From Myxococcales bacterium (lineage in GTDB: Bacteria; Myxococcota_A; Polyangia; Nannocystales; Nannocystaceae), in NCBI GenBank assembly GCA_020633295.1, contig JACKDW010000010.1:302437-366436 (forward strand): 64,000 bases of DNA, given 5' to 3'. The notes under the pieces were generated by a model. The model ran no database searches and was not told the origin of the DNA. It was given only the letters and a program-made list of their open reading frames with translations. The stretch's first letter is position 1. Each line of letters begins with the position of its first letter. Made by a program: the position numbers and the translations under genes. Positions 46,729-61,859 of the stretch are shown here, one piece after another.

Positions 46729-48092
46729 GCGGCACCTCGCGTGGGGCCGGACCCGGAGAGCCCCAGGATCTCGCGGCCGAGCTCGCCGAGGAAGACGCCT
46801 CGGGGATCGAGCCCAACGCGGACACGTTCGAAGGCCTCGCGGCGCGGGCCATAGCCCGCGAGTTGAGCCGTGTCGAAGGCCTTCCCCCAGTGGGGCAGCG
46901 CGCCGAAACGCTCGCTCAGCGTCGCCGCGAAGGTTCGGTAGAACTCGTCCACCCCCGGGGTCCCGGGCGCAGCTACGCACTCGATGACAGCCGAAGGTCG
47001 CCCGACGGTCGGCGAGAGCCACGCGTCATCGGGTCCGATGCGGCGGAGCTGGACGGCCATGTTGATGGGGAAGCGACCCCGTCGAGCGTCGGCCTCAATG
47101 AGCGCGAAGGTCGCGGCGAGCGCCGCCTCGGCGTGTTCGACGGGAAACACCTGGGCCGCGTCCGTGAAGGCCGGGGTCGTATACAGGTAGTGGAAGGCGT
47201 CGATGCTCCTCCGGACCTCGCCGTCCATCGCCTGCGATGTCAGATCTCCAAGAGAGAGGAGCGGGTGCGTGAGCCGCGGCAAGCGCTTCACGAGCGGGAA
47301 GATGAGGGCGCCAGCGCCTTGGTTGAGCGCGAGCTGCTGGACGTGCCGCAGGAGCTTCGTCGCGTCGCGCAAGGTCGCCGGTCCGGGCGCGCGGTCGGCG
47401 AGGTACCACCAGCCGCACCGGCTCCCTGGGTACCAATAGAGGCTCACATGCTCGTGCGTGGAGAGGACGCGCCCGACGTCCGCGATCGCCCGCTCGAGCG
47501 GCTCGGACCGGTACGTCACCCGCATGTGGAAGGCGGGCTCGCACCGGAGCCGCAGCGAGTAGACCGCGCCGAGGAGCCCGAGGTGGAGACGGGCGGCGCG
47601 GAGCTGATCGGGGTCGGAGGCATCGAGCGTGACGAGATCGCCGTCGGCCGTCACGAGGCGAACGCCGACGACGCGGCTCGAGAGGGTACCGTGGGTCGGC
47701 GACGATCCGTGGGCGCCGGTCGCAATCAGACCACCCACCGACATCTTGCTGTAGTTGGTGCCGCCTTCGAGCGAGAGCCCGACCTCCCAGGCCGTCTCCT
47801 CGACGTCGCCGAGCCGCGCGCCGGCTTCGACCTCGATCTCGTCCTCCTCGATGCGGAGGACACGGCGCAGATGCTCGGTCACGATAAGGCAGCCAGCCGT
47901 GCGCGCGAGGGGCATGAGGCTGTGGCCGGTGCCGGCGACGCGGATCGGGAGCTCACGCGCCGCCGCCGCGCGCACGGCGGCGATGAGGCCGTCGAGATCC
48001 GCCGGCGCAGCTCGCAACACCGGTCGACAGGACCATGTCTTGGCCCAATTGGACCAGGTGTCGCGTCGTGGGGGAGGGATCCGCAGGTTCAC
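46725..48092 (-). CDS. FAD-linked oxidase, D-arabinono-1,4-lactone oxidase family
   Basis: 455 residues from GTG at 48092 (NLRIPPPRRDTWSNWAKTW); upstream extension is low-complexity and not used. The FAD_binding_4 domain is visible (LPIRVAGTGHSLMPL, GLSLEGGTNYSKMSVGGLIA, TGAHGSSPTHGTLS). The C-terminal domain has the ALO signature LPHWGKAFD and ends RVGLDPRGVFLGEL. The enzyme should oxidise an aldonolactone or related alcohol using O2 and FAD. Some FAD_binding_4 relatives reduce sterol side chains (DHCR24), but the HWGK end fits ALO better. First gene of an operon with the SDR. Confidence 0.85.
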   Translation of the reverse strand: MNLRIPPPRRDTWSNWAKTWSCRPVLRAAPADLDGLIAAVRAAAARELPIRVAGTGHSLMPLARTAGCLIVTEHLRRVLRIEEDEIEVEAGARLGDVEETAWEVGLSLEGGTNYSKMSVGGLIATGAHGSSPTHGTLSSRVVGVRLVTADGDLVTLDASDPDQLRAARLHLGLLGAVYSLRLRCEPAFHMRVTYRSEPLERAIADVGRVLSTHEHVSLYWYPGSRCGWWYLADRAPGPATLRDATKLLRHVQQLALNQGAGALIFPLVKRLPRLTHPLLSLGDLTSQAMDGEVRRSIDAFHYLYTTPAFTDAAQVFPVEHAEAALAATFALIEADARRGRFPINMAVQLRRIGPDDAWLSPTVGRPSAVIECVAAPGTPGVDEFYRTFAATLSERFGALPHWGKAFDTAQLAGYGPRREAFERVRVGLDPRGVFLGELGREILGLSGSGPTRGAA

Positions 48093-48565
48093 CGACGGTA
48101 GCCTATCACTTTGGTCGGCTGCCGATCCTCTCTCCTCGAGGCAGGTCCCTACTCGCTGAGCCTCTGAGGCGATAAGAGTCCCGTTAGGGCGAGGGGCGAG
48201 GGGCGGGCGCGGAGCCCAGCGAGCAGCGAGCCGATGAGATGGCAGCCTGCCATCGGTCTGCCATCGGTCTGCCATCGCCTCCCATGTCTCTCCCCCATTC
48301 CTGTCCTAGCGACGCGTGACCTCGCGCTTCAGCGTTGGGTTTTCTCGCGTTCGGGCTTGGCACCTCGCTTGCTCTGTCGATGGGCGAGCCCACGGCTCAT
48401 CCGAGGCAGCCGTGGCCGCTGGCGCGCGCGTGAACGCGGCGTCGGCTCGCGCGTGAACGACGACCAGTTCAACAAGAGCCTCGCCGTGCAGGAGATGTTT
48501 GTGCTGCGTGTAGCCGCGACTCCGGGCTTCTCGGAAGTGTTGGTACGAATCAGAAAGGTCTACCG
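48093..48565. other. Divergent intergenic region with repeats
   Basis: Upstream region of the FAD oxidase (minus) and the trypsin-like protein (plus). It contains the GATGGCAG inverted and direct repeats listed next. No gene is supported. Confidence 0.5.
48238..48279. repeat. GATGGCAG inverted repeat plus direct repeats
   Basis: GATGGCAG and CTGCCATC flank a single base (48238-48254), followed by two more CTGCCATCGGT-like units of 11 bp. The same 8-mer forms a 10-bp repeat at 61384-61433. Confidence 0.7.
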
Positions 48566-49534
48566 ATGTCCTCGTTGTTGAGCGGCGTACTCGTCGCGCT
48601 CGCCGTTTCGTCGCTTCCCGTGCACGCGCCGGAAGAACCACCAGAGCCGATATTTGGGGGGACGGCCGCTTCCGTGAACGCGTGGCGGTCGACAGTCGTT
48701 GTCGACTTCGGCGTTGACTACTGCACGGGCACGCTCCTCACCGAGCGTATCGTCTTGACCGCCGCGCACTGTCTGCGCTTGGAGCCGCCCCTATCGTTGA
48801 TCCAGGTCAAGCTCGGCACCAGCCGCGTGAACCCGGAGTTGACGCTCTCCGTCGAGTCCTACAAGCGACACCCTCAGTTCTGCGACGAGCTGACCGGATG
48901 CGACGCTGGCTACTACGATTTCGCGTATGTGTACCTTCAGGAGCCCGCGCCGGCCGACGCCGTCAACGCCAAGAGCCTCATCGACCAGCACACGTTCGAC
49001 GCGCTCATCTACGAGGGCGCCCCGATCACGATCGTCGGCTTCGGAGCTGACGAGGATCTGCACGAAGGGGTCAAGCGCGAGGTCGAAACGTACATCACAC
49101 ACGTCTCTAACGGCGCCCTGGAGATCAGCGCGGGAGGCGACGGCACAGGCGGCTGTCAGGGCGACGGTGGTGCCCCCGCGTACGCGCCCTTGCCGGACGG
49201 GAGTGACGTGCTGGTCGGGGTCGCGTCGCGAGGAACGGGGTGCGGTGAGCTCGAGGTGTACGGGCTTGTGCCGCCAGCGATGTGCTGGATCGGCAGCGAG
49301 TTCGACATGGTGTGGCAAGCGGCGGACGAGCTGTGTGATGGCGCCTGTGGGTGCCTTGACTCCGAGTCGAGCGACAGCGGCTGCTCAGTGGCCGGCGCGA
49401 GCGAGGGGTCGTGGCTATGGCTCTCGATTGTGGCGTTTGTCACTCGTACCGGTCGCCGTCGTCGCCAGTACAGAACTCGCGCGCCAGCGAGGTCGTCGGT
49501 GGTCGTAAACGGACGTGGGCGAGACGACTACTAG
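48566..49534 (+). CDS. Trypsin-like protein without catalytic serine, MYXO-CTERM-like tail
   Basis: 322 residues. The ATG at 48566 follows GAAAGGT. Signal peptide SGVLVALAVSSLP, then an S1 fold starting IFGGTAASVN. His (IVLTAAHC) and Asp (YYDFAYVYL) of the triad are present, but the serine site reads GCQGDGGAPAY instead of GDSGGPxx: Ser is replaced by Gly and the oxyanion-hole Gly-Gly is changed. It should not cleave peptides. The C-terminus has CDGACGCLD, a Cys (SDSGCSV), a hydrophobic helix (WLWLSIVAFV) and GRRRR, as in the MYXO-CTERM sorting signal. A paralogue with all three catalytic residues is at 36133. It may bind substrates or inhibitors. Confidence 0.9.
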   Translation: MSSLLSGVLVALAVSSLPVHAPEEPPEPIFGGTAASVNAWRSTVVVDFGVDYCTGTLLTERIVLTAAHCLRLEPPLSLIQVKLGTSRVNPELTLSVESYKRHPQFCDELTGCDAGYYDFAYVYLQEPAPADAVNAKSLIDQHTFDALIYEGAPITIVGFGADEDLHEGVKREVETYITHVSNGALEISAGGDGTGGCQGDGGAPAYAPLPDGSDVLVGVASRGTGCGELEVYGLVPPAMCWIGSEFDMVWQAADELCDGACGCLDSESSDSGCSVAGASEGSWLWLSIVAFVTRTGRRRRQYRTRAPARSSVVVNGRGRDDY

Positions 49535-49654
49535 CGAAGTCGCGCTCCGGCCCGTGTCGTCGCGCGACGACACGCGCAACGAGATCGGTTATGCCGGCGA
49601 GAGCGCGATGGAGAGCGATCGGGCGCAGCGAACGAACGTCGTCAGCAGGGGGCT

Positions 49655-52600
49655 GTGGCTGTGGTCAACACGAGCGCTCGAATTGCTGAAACTGCCACCC
49701 GACGGTTCGTGGGAGACTCCGACACGATGGTCGATTCGTCAGGCACCGGCGATCGGCGGGCGCACGCGAGGCAACAGGCGCCCGACTCGGGCGTTTCGCC
49801 CTCGGGCGAATCAAAGGACGCTGCGCGAGGTATAGCTTTCGAAAGCACCGTAGCGCTCAGCGACGGCAGGTCCATGCTCGAAAAGGCCATGCCCGACTCC
49901 GGGCGCGATGACGCCAGCGCGTTGGACGACACGGTCGCCTCTAGCTCTCGCCGCGCCACCGCCAAGGGTGCATCATCTGGCGTTGATTCGAAGTCCGACT
50001 CCGTTGGCGTCGCACTCGATGACACCGTCGCGTCCTCGCCCGGTGCCGCGTCGAACAACATGGCCGAGGCTGACACGAGGGTCGTCGCGTCCGCCGGGCG
50101 CGCGCTTGGAAATACCCGCCCCATCGGCCCTGGGCGACTTCAGCCCGAGCAGTCTCATGAGTACATTGGCCGTCTAAAGATTCTGCGAACGCTTGGTGCT
50201 GGCGGCATGGGGGTCGTCTACGCGGCCTACGATCCCGAACTCGACCGCGAGGTCGCGGTCAAGCTGATCCTCGGCAACGACAGCGTCGACGCGCGAACGC
50301 GTCTGTACCGCGAGGCGCAAGCGTTGGCCAAGCTCGCGCACCCCAACGTCGTATCGGTGCACGACGTCGGTACGCACAACGGGCAGGTGTGGGTGTCGAT
50401 GGAGTTCGTGGTCGGCCGGACGCTCGGCGCGTGGATCCGGGAGGAGCGGCCGCGCTGGCGACAGGTCCTCTCGATCTTCAAGCAGGCCGCGCGCGGGATC
50501 GCGGCGGCGCACGCCGAGGGGCTCCTGCACCGGGACATCAAGCCCGATAACATTATGGTTGGCGATGATGGTCGCGTGCGCGTAATGGACTTTGGGCTCG
50601 CGCGGTCCGAGACCGAGGCCGAGCGCGAACGCGAGCGAGATCATGTGGGGCGGCGCAGCGCGCTCTCGGTTGAGCTAACGGCTGCGGGCGCGATTATGGG
50701 AACGCCAGCATACATGGCCCCCGAGCAGTTTTTAGGGCTCGCCGCGGATGTCCGTACCGACGAGTTCTCGCTCGCTGCGACGCTGTGGGAGGCGCTCTAC
50801 GGTCAACGGCCGTTCATCGGCAACACCTTTAAGGCGCTCAGCGTCGCGGTGACGGCGGGCAAGCGCGAGCCTGCGCCGTCGGACAGCAACGTGCCCGCGT
50901 GGCTGCGGCGCGTGCTCGAGCGAGCGCTTGAGGCCGACCCCAACAAGCGCTTCGAGTCGGTACGGGTGTTGCTCGAGACCATCGAGACGAGCGAGCAGCG
51001 GGGGCGGCTTCGCGCGATCGTAGCCGGGCTCTCACTTGGACTCGTCGCTATGGCGGTGCTCGGCGCTGTCGCGGTGATTCAGTGGCAGCGCGCTGTGGCC
51101 AGCGAGGCGGCGCTCAGCGTGGAGAAGCGCGTCGTTGAGCAGAAGAGCGAGGAGGTCGCGCAAAAGAACGCGGCGCTCGAAAAAAAAGACCTCGAGAACC
51201 GACGCTCGCTGAGTGTGCAGCGGGGCCTACGGGCAAAGATGTTGATCCCCGAAAATAGCGAGGGGGAGGCGCTGAAATTGGGAGTGCTGGCAGTCGGGGC
51301 GATTGACCCAGATTGGGGTCGAACACCTCCTCGCGAGGCGACCGACGCACTTGAGCACGTATTGGCCGACGACGCCACGATCGTTCAGCAAACGCTCAGT
51401 CTTGAAGGGCACAACGACCGAATTTGGGCGCTCTCCTATTCTCCTGACGGTACACGCGTAGCCACCGCTAGCTGGGATACGACCGCGCGGATTTGGGACG
51501 CGGCAACCGGTGGCCTCATTGCCACGCTTCGGGGCCATGAGAAGGAGATTAACGCGCTTCAATTCTCGCCCGACGGTGCACATATTGCAACCGCTAGCAA
51601 CGATGGAGTTACACGGGTCTGGAACACGAAAACCGGCCGTCTGGCTGCCATGCTTTCTGGGCACAATGACTCAGTAAGCTCATTGGCGTATTCGCCAGAT
51701 GGCACACACATCGCGACATCTAGCTTCGACGACACCGCACGAGTTTGGGACGCGAAGTCAGGTGTGTGCATCGCAACACTCCGTGGTCACAAGCACGATC
51801 TTGGAGATATAGAGTATTCCCCCGACGGCACCCGCGTCGCTACTACAAGCCTCGACCACACCGCGCGAGTCTGGAACTCGACTACTGGCGAAGTCATAAC
51901 TACGCTCGATGGCCATGAGGACATCGTCTGGGGCGTGGAGTTCTCGCCCGATGGCACAAGAGTCGCTACTGCGAGCTGGGACAAGACCGCGCGCGTGTGG
52001 GACGCTGCTACTGGCGATGCCCTCGTTACACTCCGTGGCCATGAAAGAAATGTCATCGAATTAACATACTCGCCTGATGGCACTCGAATCGCCACCGCGA
52101 GCTATGACCAGACCGCGCGAATTTGGGACGCGCAGTCAGGCCAACCCATAGCCACTCTTCGGGGACACAATAGCGGTGTCCAGGCGATCGTCTATTCACC
52201 CGACGGCACTCGAGTGGCCACTGCTGGAGCGGACGCAACTGCGCGAATTTGGGATGCAGAAACCGGTCATCACCTCGCTACGCTTCGCGGTCACGAGGAA
52301 ACCGTTCGCGCGCTGTTGTTCGCGCCGGATGGAGAACACATAACAACCGCCAGCTTTGATCGAACTGCACGAGTGTGGATGCTTGGCGCCAATAATCGCC
52401 TCACCACAATTCCGGGTCACGAACGCGTTGTCCGCACATTGGCCTACTCACCCGACGGCACTCGCATTGTTACCGCTGGAAAGGATCTCACTCCTCGAAT
52501 ATGGGATGTTCACTCTGGCGAAAATGTCGCCACACTGCGGGGTCATCAGAACGAGGTCAGAGCGTTGGCGTATTCTCCAGATGGCACTCGCATTGCAACT

Positions 52601-53572
52601 GCAAGCGCGGATTACACTGCGAGGCTGTGGAATGCAGACAACGGAGACCTTATAACCACACTCCAAGGTCACGAGAATTACGTCTATGCACTAGCTTATT
52701 CTCCGATCGGTGATCAACTCGCTACTACGAGCCTAGATCGTACTGCGCGGCTGTGGAACGCGACAACTGGTGAACTCGTTGCTACGCTTCGGGGTCATGA
52801 GAATTACGTCCTCGCGTTGGACTTCTCGCCCGACGGCGCCCGCGTTGCGACGGCCAGCTTCGATCGCACAGCGCGAGTATGGGACTCAAGAACTGGCGAA
52901 GCCATCACAACCCTAATTGGACACAAAAACGGCATCTGGGCGTTGGCATATTCCCCCGACGGCCGCCGCATCGCAACTGCCAGCGACGATAGTACAGCGC
53001 GAGTGTGGGACGCGAACACCGGGGCTTCTCTCGTGGAGTTGCGAGGCCATGAGAGAGAGATTACTGCGCTATCCTACTCACCGAGCGGCGCGCAACTAGC
53101 GACCACAAGCAAGGATAAGACGACGCGCGTCTGGGAGTCCACAACAGGCCAACTCTTGGCTACGTTAGCGGCTCATGATCATCATATCGTAACAGTAACA
53201 TACTCGCCAGACGGGACCCACATTGCGACCGCGAGTAAGGACGCAACGGCCAAGATATGGGATTCTGAGAGCGGAGATCTCATCAAAACACTCGTTGGCC
53301 ATCAAGGAGAGGTATTCGCCGTCGCCTACTCGCCAGACGGTCAAACGGTCGCCACCGCCAGCGATGACCACACCGCCAAGATCTGGAACCCAGAGACGGG
53401 CGAGCTCCTCCTGGACCTCACCGATCGCATCGGAATCCGCCAACCCGATGGTTCCGTCGCCTGGCCCATCCCGCCGCGCGAACTCACCCGAATCGGATGC
53501 CAGCGCCTCAAGCCCTTCGAAGACCACTACCCCGAAGCGGCCGACATCTGTGAGCCGCTCCTGGCCAACTGA
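49655..53572 (+). CDS. Ser/Thr protein kinase with 16 WD40 repeats
   Basis: 1305 residues; start GTG at 49655 after AGGGGGCT, with an ATG at 49727 as an alternative. An acidic disordered N-terminus (about 165 residues) precedes a complete kinase domain (LKILRTLGAGGMGVVYAAYD, VAVKLI, HRDIKPDN, DFG). A membrane helix (IVAGLSLGLVAMAVLGAVAV) is followed by a short coiled coil and 16 tandem WD40 repeats of 42 residues, each close to GH...VxALAYSPDGTRIATAS and ending RVWD. The repeats are unusually alike and use more A/T-ending codons than the kinase part. A paralogue lies at 38384-42325. Likely role: envelope sensing through the propellers. Confidence 0.93.
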   Translation: MAVVNTSARIAETATRRFVGDSDTMVDSSGTGDRRAHARQQAPDSGVSPSGESKDAARGIAFESTVALSDGRSMLEKAMPDSGRDDASALDDTVASSSRRATAKGASSGVDSKSDSVGVALDDTVASSPGAASNNMAEADTRVVASAGRALGNTRPIGPGRLQPEQSHEYIGRLKILRTLGAGGMGVVYAAYDPELDREVAVKLILGNDSVDARTRLYREAQALAKLAHPNVVSVHDVGTHNGQVWVSMEFVVGRTLGAWIREERPRWRQVLSIFKQAARGIAAAHAEGLLHRDIKPDNIMVGDDGRVRVMDFGLARSETEAERERERDHVGRRSALSVELTAAGAIMGTPAYMAPEQFLGLAADVRTDEFSLAATLWEALYGQRPFIGNTFKALSVAVTAGKREPAPSDSNVPAWLRRVLERALEADPNKRFESVRVLLETIETSEQRGRLRAIVAGLSLGLVAMAVLGAVAVIQWQRAVASEAALSVEKRVVEQKSEEVAQKNAALEKKDLENRRSLSVQRGLRAKMLIPENSEGEALKLGVLAVGAIDPDWGRTPPREATDALEHVLADDATIVQQTLSLEGHNDRIWALSYSPDGTRVATASWDTTARIWDAATGGLIATLRGHEKEINALQFSPDGAHIATASNDGVTRVWNTKTGRLAAMLSGHNDSVSSLAYSPDGTHIATSSFDDTARVWDAKSGVCIATLRGHKHDLGDIEYSPDGTRVATTSLDHTARVWNSTTGEVITTLDGHEDIVWGVEFSPDGTRVATASWDKTARVWDAATGDALVTLRGHERNVIELTYSPDGTRIATASYDQTARIWDAQSGQPIATLRGHNSGVQAIVYSPDGTRVATAGADATARIWDAETGHHLATLRGHEETVRALLFAPDGEHITTASFDRTARVWMLGANNRLTTIPGHERVVRTLAYSPDGTRIVTAGKDLTPRIWDVHSGENVATLRGHQNEVRALAYSPDGTRIATASADYTARLWNADNGDLITTLQGHENYVYALAYSPIGDQLATTSLDRTARLWNATTGELVATLRGHENYVLALDFSPDGARVATASFDRTARVWDSRTGEAITTLIGHKNGIWALAYSPDGRRIATASDDSTARVWDANTGASLVELRGHEREITALSYSPSGAQLATTSKDKTTRVWESTTGQLLATLAAHDHHIVTVTYSPDGTHIATASKDATAKIWDSESGDLIKTLVGHQGEVFAVAYSPDGQTVATASDDHTAKIWNPETGELLLDLTDRIGIRQPDGSVAWPIPPRELTRIGCQRLKPFEDHYPEAADICEPLLAN
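51400..53415 (+). repeat. WD40-encoding repeat, 126-bp unit, 16 copies
   Basis: Each unit encodes 42 residues. The units are similar in protein but variable in bases, with many silent differences. Confidence 0.85.
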
Positions 53573-53650
53573 ACCCTCCCACAACGGAGGTTGCTCGTCT
53601 CCGCCCGGAATTGAAATCGAGCGTAAGGGCCGTTCTAGCCGGCTGCGCTC
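53573..53650. other. Short spacer
   Basis: A weak CCTCC/GGAGG hairpin follows the kinase stop; nothing else is visible. Confidence 0.3.
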
Positions 53651-55279
<1,629 letters not shown>

Positions 55280-55421
55280 GCAGCCGTCGAGCTCATGGTC
55301 GGCGACGTCCGCGACCCCTGGCGCGCACGGGCGCTTGTGAGCGATCGGTCAGATCCGAACGGCGCGCCTAGGGTGGCCGGCGTGTCGTCGACGCCACCTT
55401 CGGCGATACTCGGCGCAGGCG

Positions 55422-59384
<3,963 letters not shown>

Positions 59385-59395
59385 CCGCGTGTGAT

Positions 59396-61273
59396 TCACT
59401 GGAACTGCACGGGCGGCGGCGGCATGTCTCCGGGCTTGGCGCCGATCACGAGCCAGCCCTGCCCGTGATTGGGCCCGGCCCCCCAGCACCGCAGCTCGCC
59501 GCTCTCCATGAGCGCGCAGGTGTGGTCGACCCCGGCCGAGACCTGCGCCGCGGCGCCGCCCAGGTTGACGGGCCCGACGGCGCTGGGGAGCTCGTCATCG
59601 CCAACGGCTTCTGTGTTCTCGTACCCCAGCTCCCCGTGGCCGCTAGACCCCCAACACCGCACGTCTCCTCCGTCGAGGAGAGCGCAGACATGGTTGCGAC
59701 CTGCGTTGATTTGTACCGCGGTACCCCCGAGGTCAACGGGGCCGACCGCGAGCGGCGTCTCGTCGTCCCCGATGTCCTCCTCGCTTCCGGTCCCGAGCCT
59801 GCCGTTCTCTCCGTTACCCCAGCAGCGGACGAGCCCGCTCTCGAGCAACGCGCACGTGTACGTTCCACCGACGCTGATCTGCTGCGCGGGCTCGCCGAGC
59901 TGCACCGGGCCGGCGGACGACGGTGGCTCGTCATCACCAATGTCGTCCGTGCTCCCGTAGCCGAGCTGACCGCTCGCCCCCCAGCCCCAGCATCGCACGC
60001 TCCCGCCCTCGAGCAGCGCGCACGTGTGATGGTCACCGACGGCCAGCTGCTGCACGAGGCCGCCGACGTCGACGGAGCCGGCGACGCTCGGCGGATCGTC
60101 GTCGCCGATGGTGTCGGTGTTGCCGTACCCCAGCTTCCCGTGCCCTCCGCTGCCCCAGCAGCGAATCTCCCCGCTCTCGAGCAGCGCGCACGTGTGAAAG
60201 AAGCCGGCCTCGACCGCCACCGCCGGGCCTCCGAGGTCGATCGGCTCCACCGCGTCCGGGAGCTCGTCATCGCCGATGGTGTCGGTGTTGCCGTACCCCA
60301 GCTTTCCCGAATCGCCGTCGCCCCAGCAGCGCACCGCGCCGCCCTCGAGCACGGCGCAGGCGTGCAATACACCAGCCGCGACATCGATCGCGGGATCGCC
60401 CAAGCTCAACGGCAAGGCCGCGCTCGGCGGTTCATCATCGCCGATGGCGTCCAGGTTCCCCTGACCCAGCGCTCCCGTGTCTCCAATTCCCCAGCAGCGC
60501 ACCGCCCCGTCCGCCAACAACAGGCAGGTGGGGAACGCCCCGTCCGAGACGCCCAGCGGAGACGGTTCGCAGCCCGGCAGGCAGCCGTCGAGCGCCACGT
60601 CGTTGCCGTCGTCACAGGATTCGCCCGCGGCCGCGTTGACGAGCCCGTCTCCGCACATCACCTGACTGCAGTCGCTGTCGCACTCGCTCGACTCGCCGCC
60701 GTCGTCACACTCCTCGACGCCGCGCTGCACGAGCCCGTCGCCACAGGTCGCGTTGGCACACGTGCTGGTGCACGCGCTGTTGTCCCCGTTGAGCGCCCCG
60801 AGGTCACAGTCCTCGCCGGCTTGGACGACACCGTCCCCGCACTCAGGCAGCTGGCACGTGTTGCTGCACGCGTCGTCGTCGATGTCGTTGCCGTCGTCGC
60901 AGGCCTCGCCCGCGAGCGCGTTGAGCAGGCCGTCACCGCACGCCGGAAGCGTGCAGTCGTCGTCGCATCGCGGCGAGCTCCCACCCTCGTCGCACGCCTC
61001 ATCGCCCTCGATCACGCCGTCACCGCACACCGGTTCGGATCCCGTGGTGACCTCGCTCGTCATCACCGCGCCGGTCGCGTCTGTCTCCATCGTCGCGCCG
61101 GTCGCCGTCTCCTCCGCGTCGGTGTCGTTGCTCGTCGCGTCACCCGCGTCCGAGTCACCACACGCTGCCGACGTGTCGGTCGCGCAGGTCGAGTTGTTCG
61201 CGTCGTCACCACACGCCGGAGCCGCGATGAGAAAACAAGCGATGAGCCGGGGGGCGATTCGGTGATTGGCCAT
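59396..61273 (-). CDS. Lipoprotein with five DUF4215 and seven RCC1 repeats
   Basis: 625 residues from ATG at 61273. The signal peptide ends in a lipobox (LIAAPAC) and leads to a Thr/Asp-rich linker. Five Cys-rich DUF4215 modules follow (CGDGLLNALAGEACDDGNDI type, about residues 80-250). Then seven RCC1-like repeats of about 52 residues, each TCALLESGEIRCWGSGGHGK LGYGN in form, build a seven-bladed beta-propeller. The module order (stalk of Cys-rich repeats plus propeller) suggests a surface-exposed binding protein. It ends 12 bases from the convergent kinase gene, with no clear terminator. Ligand unknown. Confidence 0.88.
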   Translation of the reverse strand: MANHRIAPRLIACFLIAAPACGDDANNSTCATDTSAACGDSDAGDATSNDTDAEETATGATMETDATGAVMTSEVTTGSEPVCGDGVIEGDEACDEGGSSPRCDDDCTLPACGDGLLNALAGEACDDGNDIDDDACSNTCQLPECGDGVVQAGEDCDLGALNGDNSACTSTCANATCGDGLVQRGVEECDDGGESSECDSDCSQVMCGDGLVNAAAGESCDDGNDVALDGCLPGCEPSPLGVSDGAFPTCLLLADGAVRCWGIGDTGALGQGNLDAIGDDEPPSAALPLSLGDPAIDVAAGVLHACAVLEGGAVRCWGDGDSGKLGYGNTDTIGDDELPDAVEPIDLGGPAVAVEAGFFHTCALLESGEIRCWGSGGHGKLGYGNTDTIGDDDPPSVAGSVDVGGLVQQLAVGDHHTCALLEGGSVRCWGWGASGQLGYGSTDDIGDDEPPSSAGPVQLGEPAQQISVGGTYTCALLESGLVRCWGNGENGRLGTGSEEDIGDDETPLAVGPVDLGGTAVQINAGRNHVCALLDGGDVRCWGSSGHGELGYENTEAVGDDELPSAVGPVNLGGAAAQVSAGVDHTCALMESGELRCWGAGPNHGQGWLVIGAKPGDMPPPPVQFQ

Positions 61274-61531
61274 GGTGTCTCGTTGTCGTCCGGAGGTACC
61301 TTCACTCAAACGAGGGAGCAAGGGCCGTGCCAGTGTCTCGACGCCAAGAGACTCGGATTCGAGTCCTCTCGTGATGCTTCCGCGATGGCAGGTGATGGCA
61401 GGTGATGGCAGGCGATGGCAGGCGATGGCAGATGACAACGCGGCGGTCTCGCCACCAGGAGCACCATATGACCATCGACACAGGTCCCCGTTCGGAGAAG
61501 GCCGTCCGTCAATCGCACGACGGTTGCCCTG
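61274..61531. other. Intergenic region with tandem repeat
   Basis: Upstream region of the RCC1 lipoprotein gene; the 10-bp repeat is listed separately. No gene seen. Confidence 0.4.
61384..61433. repeat. 10-bp tandem repeat, 5 copies
   Basis: GATGGCAGGT or GATGGCAGGC repeated four times, followed by GATGGCAGAT. The GATGGCAG core also occurs at 48238-48279. Confidence 0.9.
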
Positions 61532-61568
61532 GAGCCTCCACCACGAGCAGCGGGCTCGGAGTTCTCGG
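61532..61568 (+). repeat. Copy of part of the TPR kinase gene (10231-10269)
   Basis: GAGCCTCCACCACGAGCAGC and the following CTCGGAGTTCTCG match the plus-strand sequence at 10231-10269, except for a 2-base deletion. It joins directly to the 35-bp block at 61567. Confidence 0.8.
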
Positions 61569-61601
61569 CGATGTGGTTGAGTTGGTCGGGCCTGGCCTTG
61601 G
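61567..61601. repeat. 35-bp block shared with 15482-15516
   Basis: Identical 35 bases in the same orientation. It is the second piece of the mosaic at 61532-61859. Confidence 0.8.
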
Positions 61602-61859
61602 GGCGGCCCGGTCGGCATGATGATGTCGCTGGCCGACGGCGCCTGGGAGATCGAGGCGGACGCGACGCCCGTCGCCGCTACGCCGCCGCTGCGGATGCTC
61701 GGCTTCTATCTCCGGCTCGACATCGGCGGCGGCGGCTTCTTCTGGCGCGAGTTCGGCGGGAAGCTCCGCTCGCGACGCTGAAGGCCTGGCGACGACCGAG
61801 CGCGGGGCCCCGCACTCACCTCCCCCTCGAGCACATCGGGGGCAGCGCGTCGCGCCGCG
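61602..61859 (+). pseudogene. Copy of the 3' end of the barrel-like gene
   Basis: Near-identical to 28130-28388, including the last 59 codons (GSVGMMMSLADGAWEIEADA to KLRSRR), the stop at 61779 and about 80 bases beyond it. There is no start or signal peptide. Third piece of the mosaic. Confidence 0.9.
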
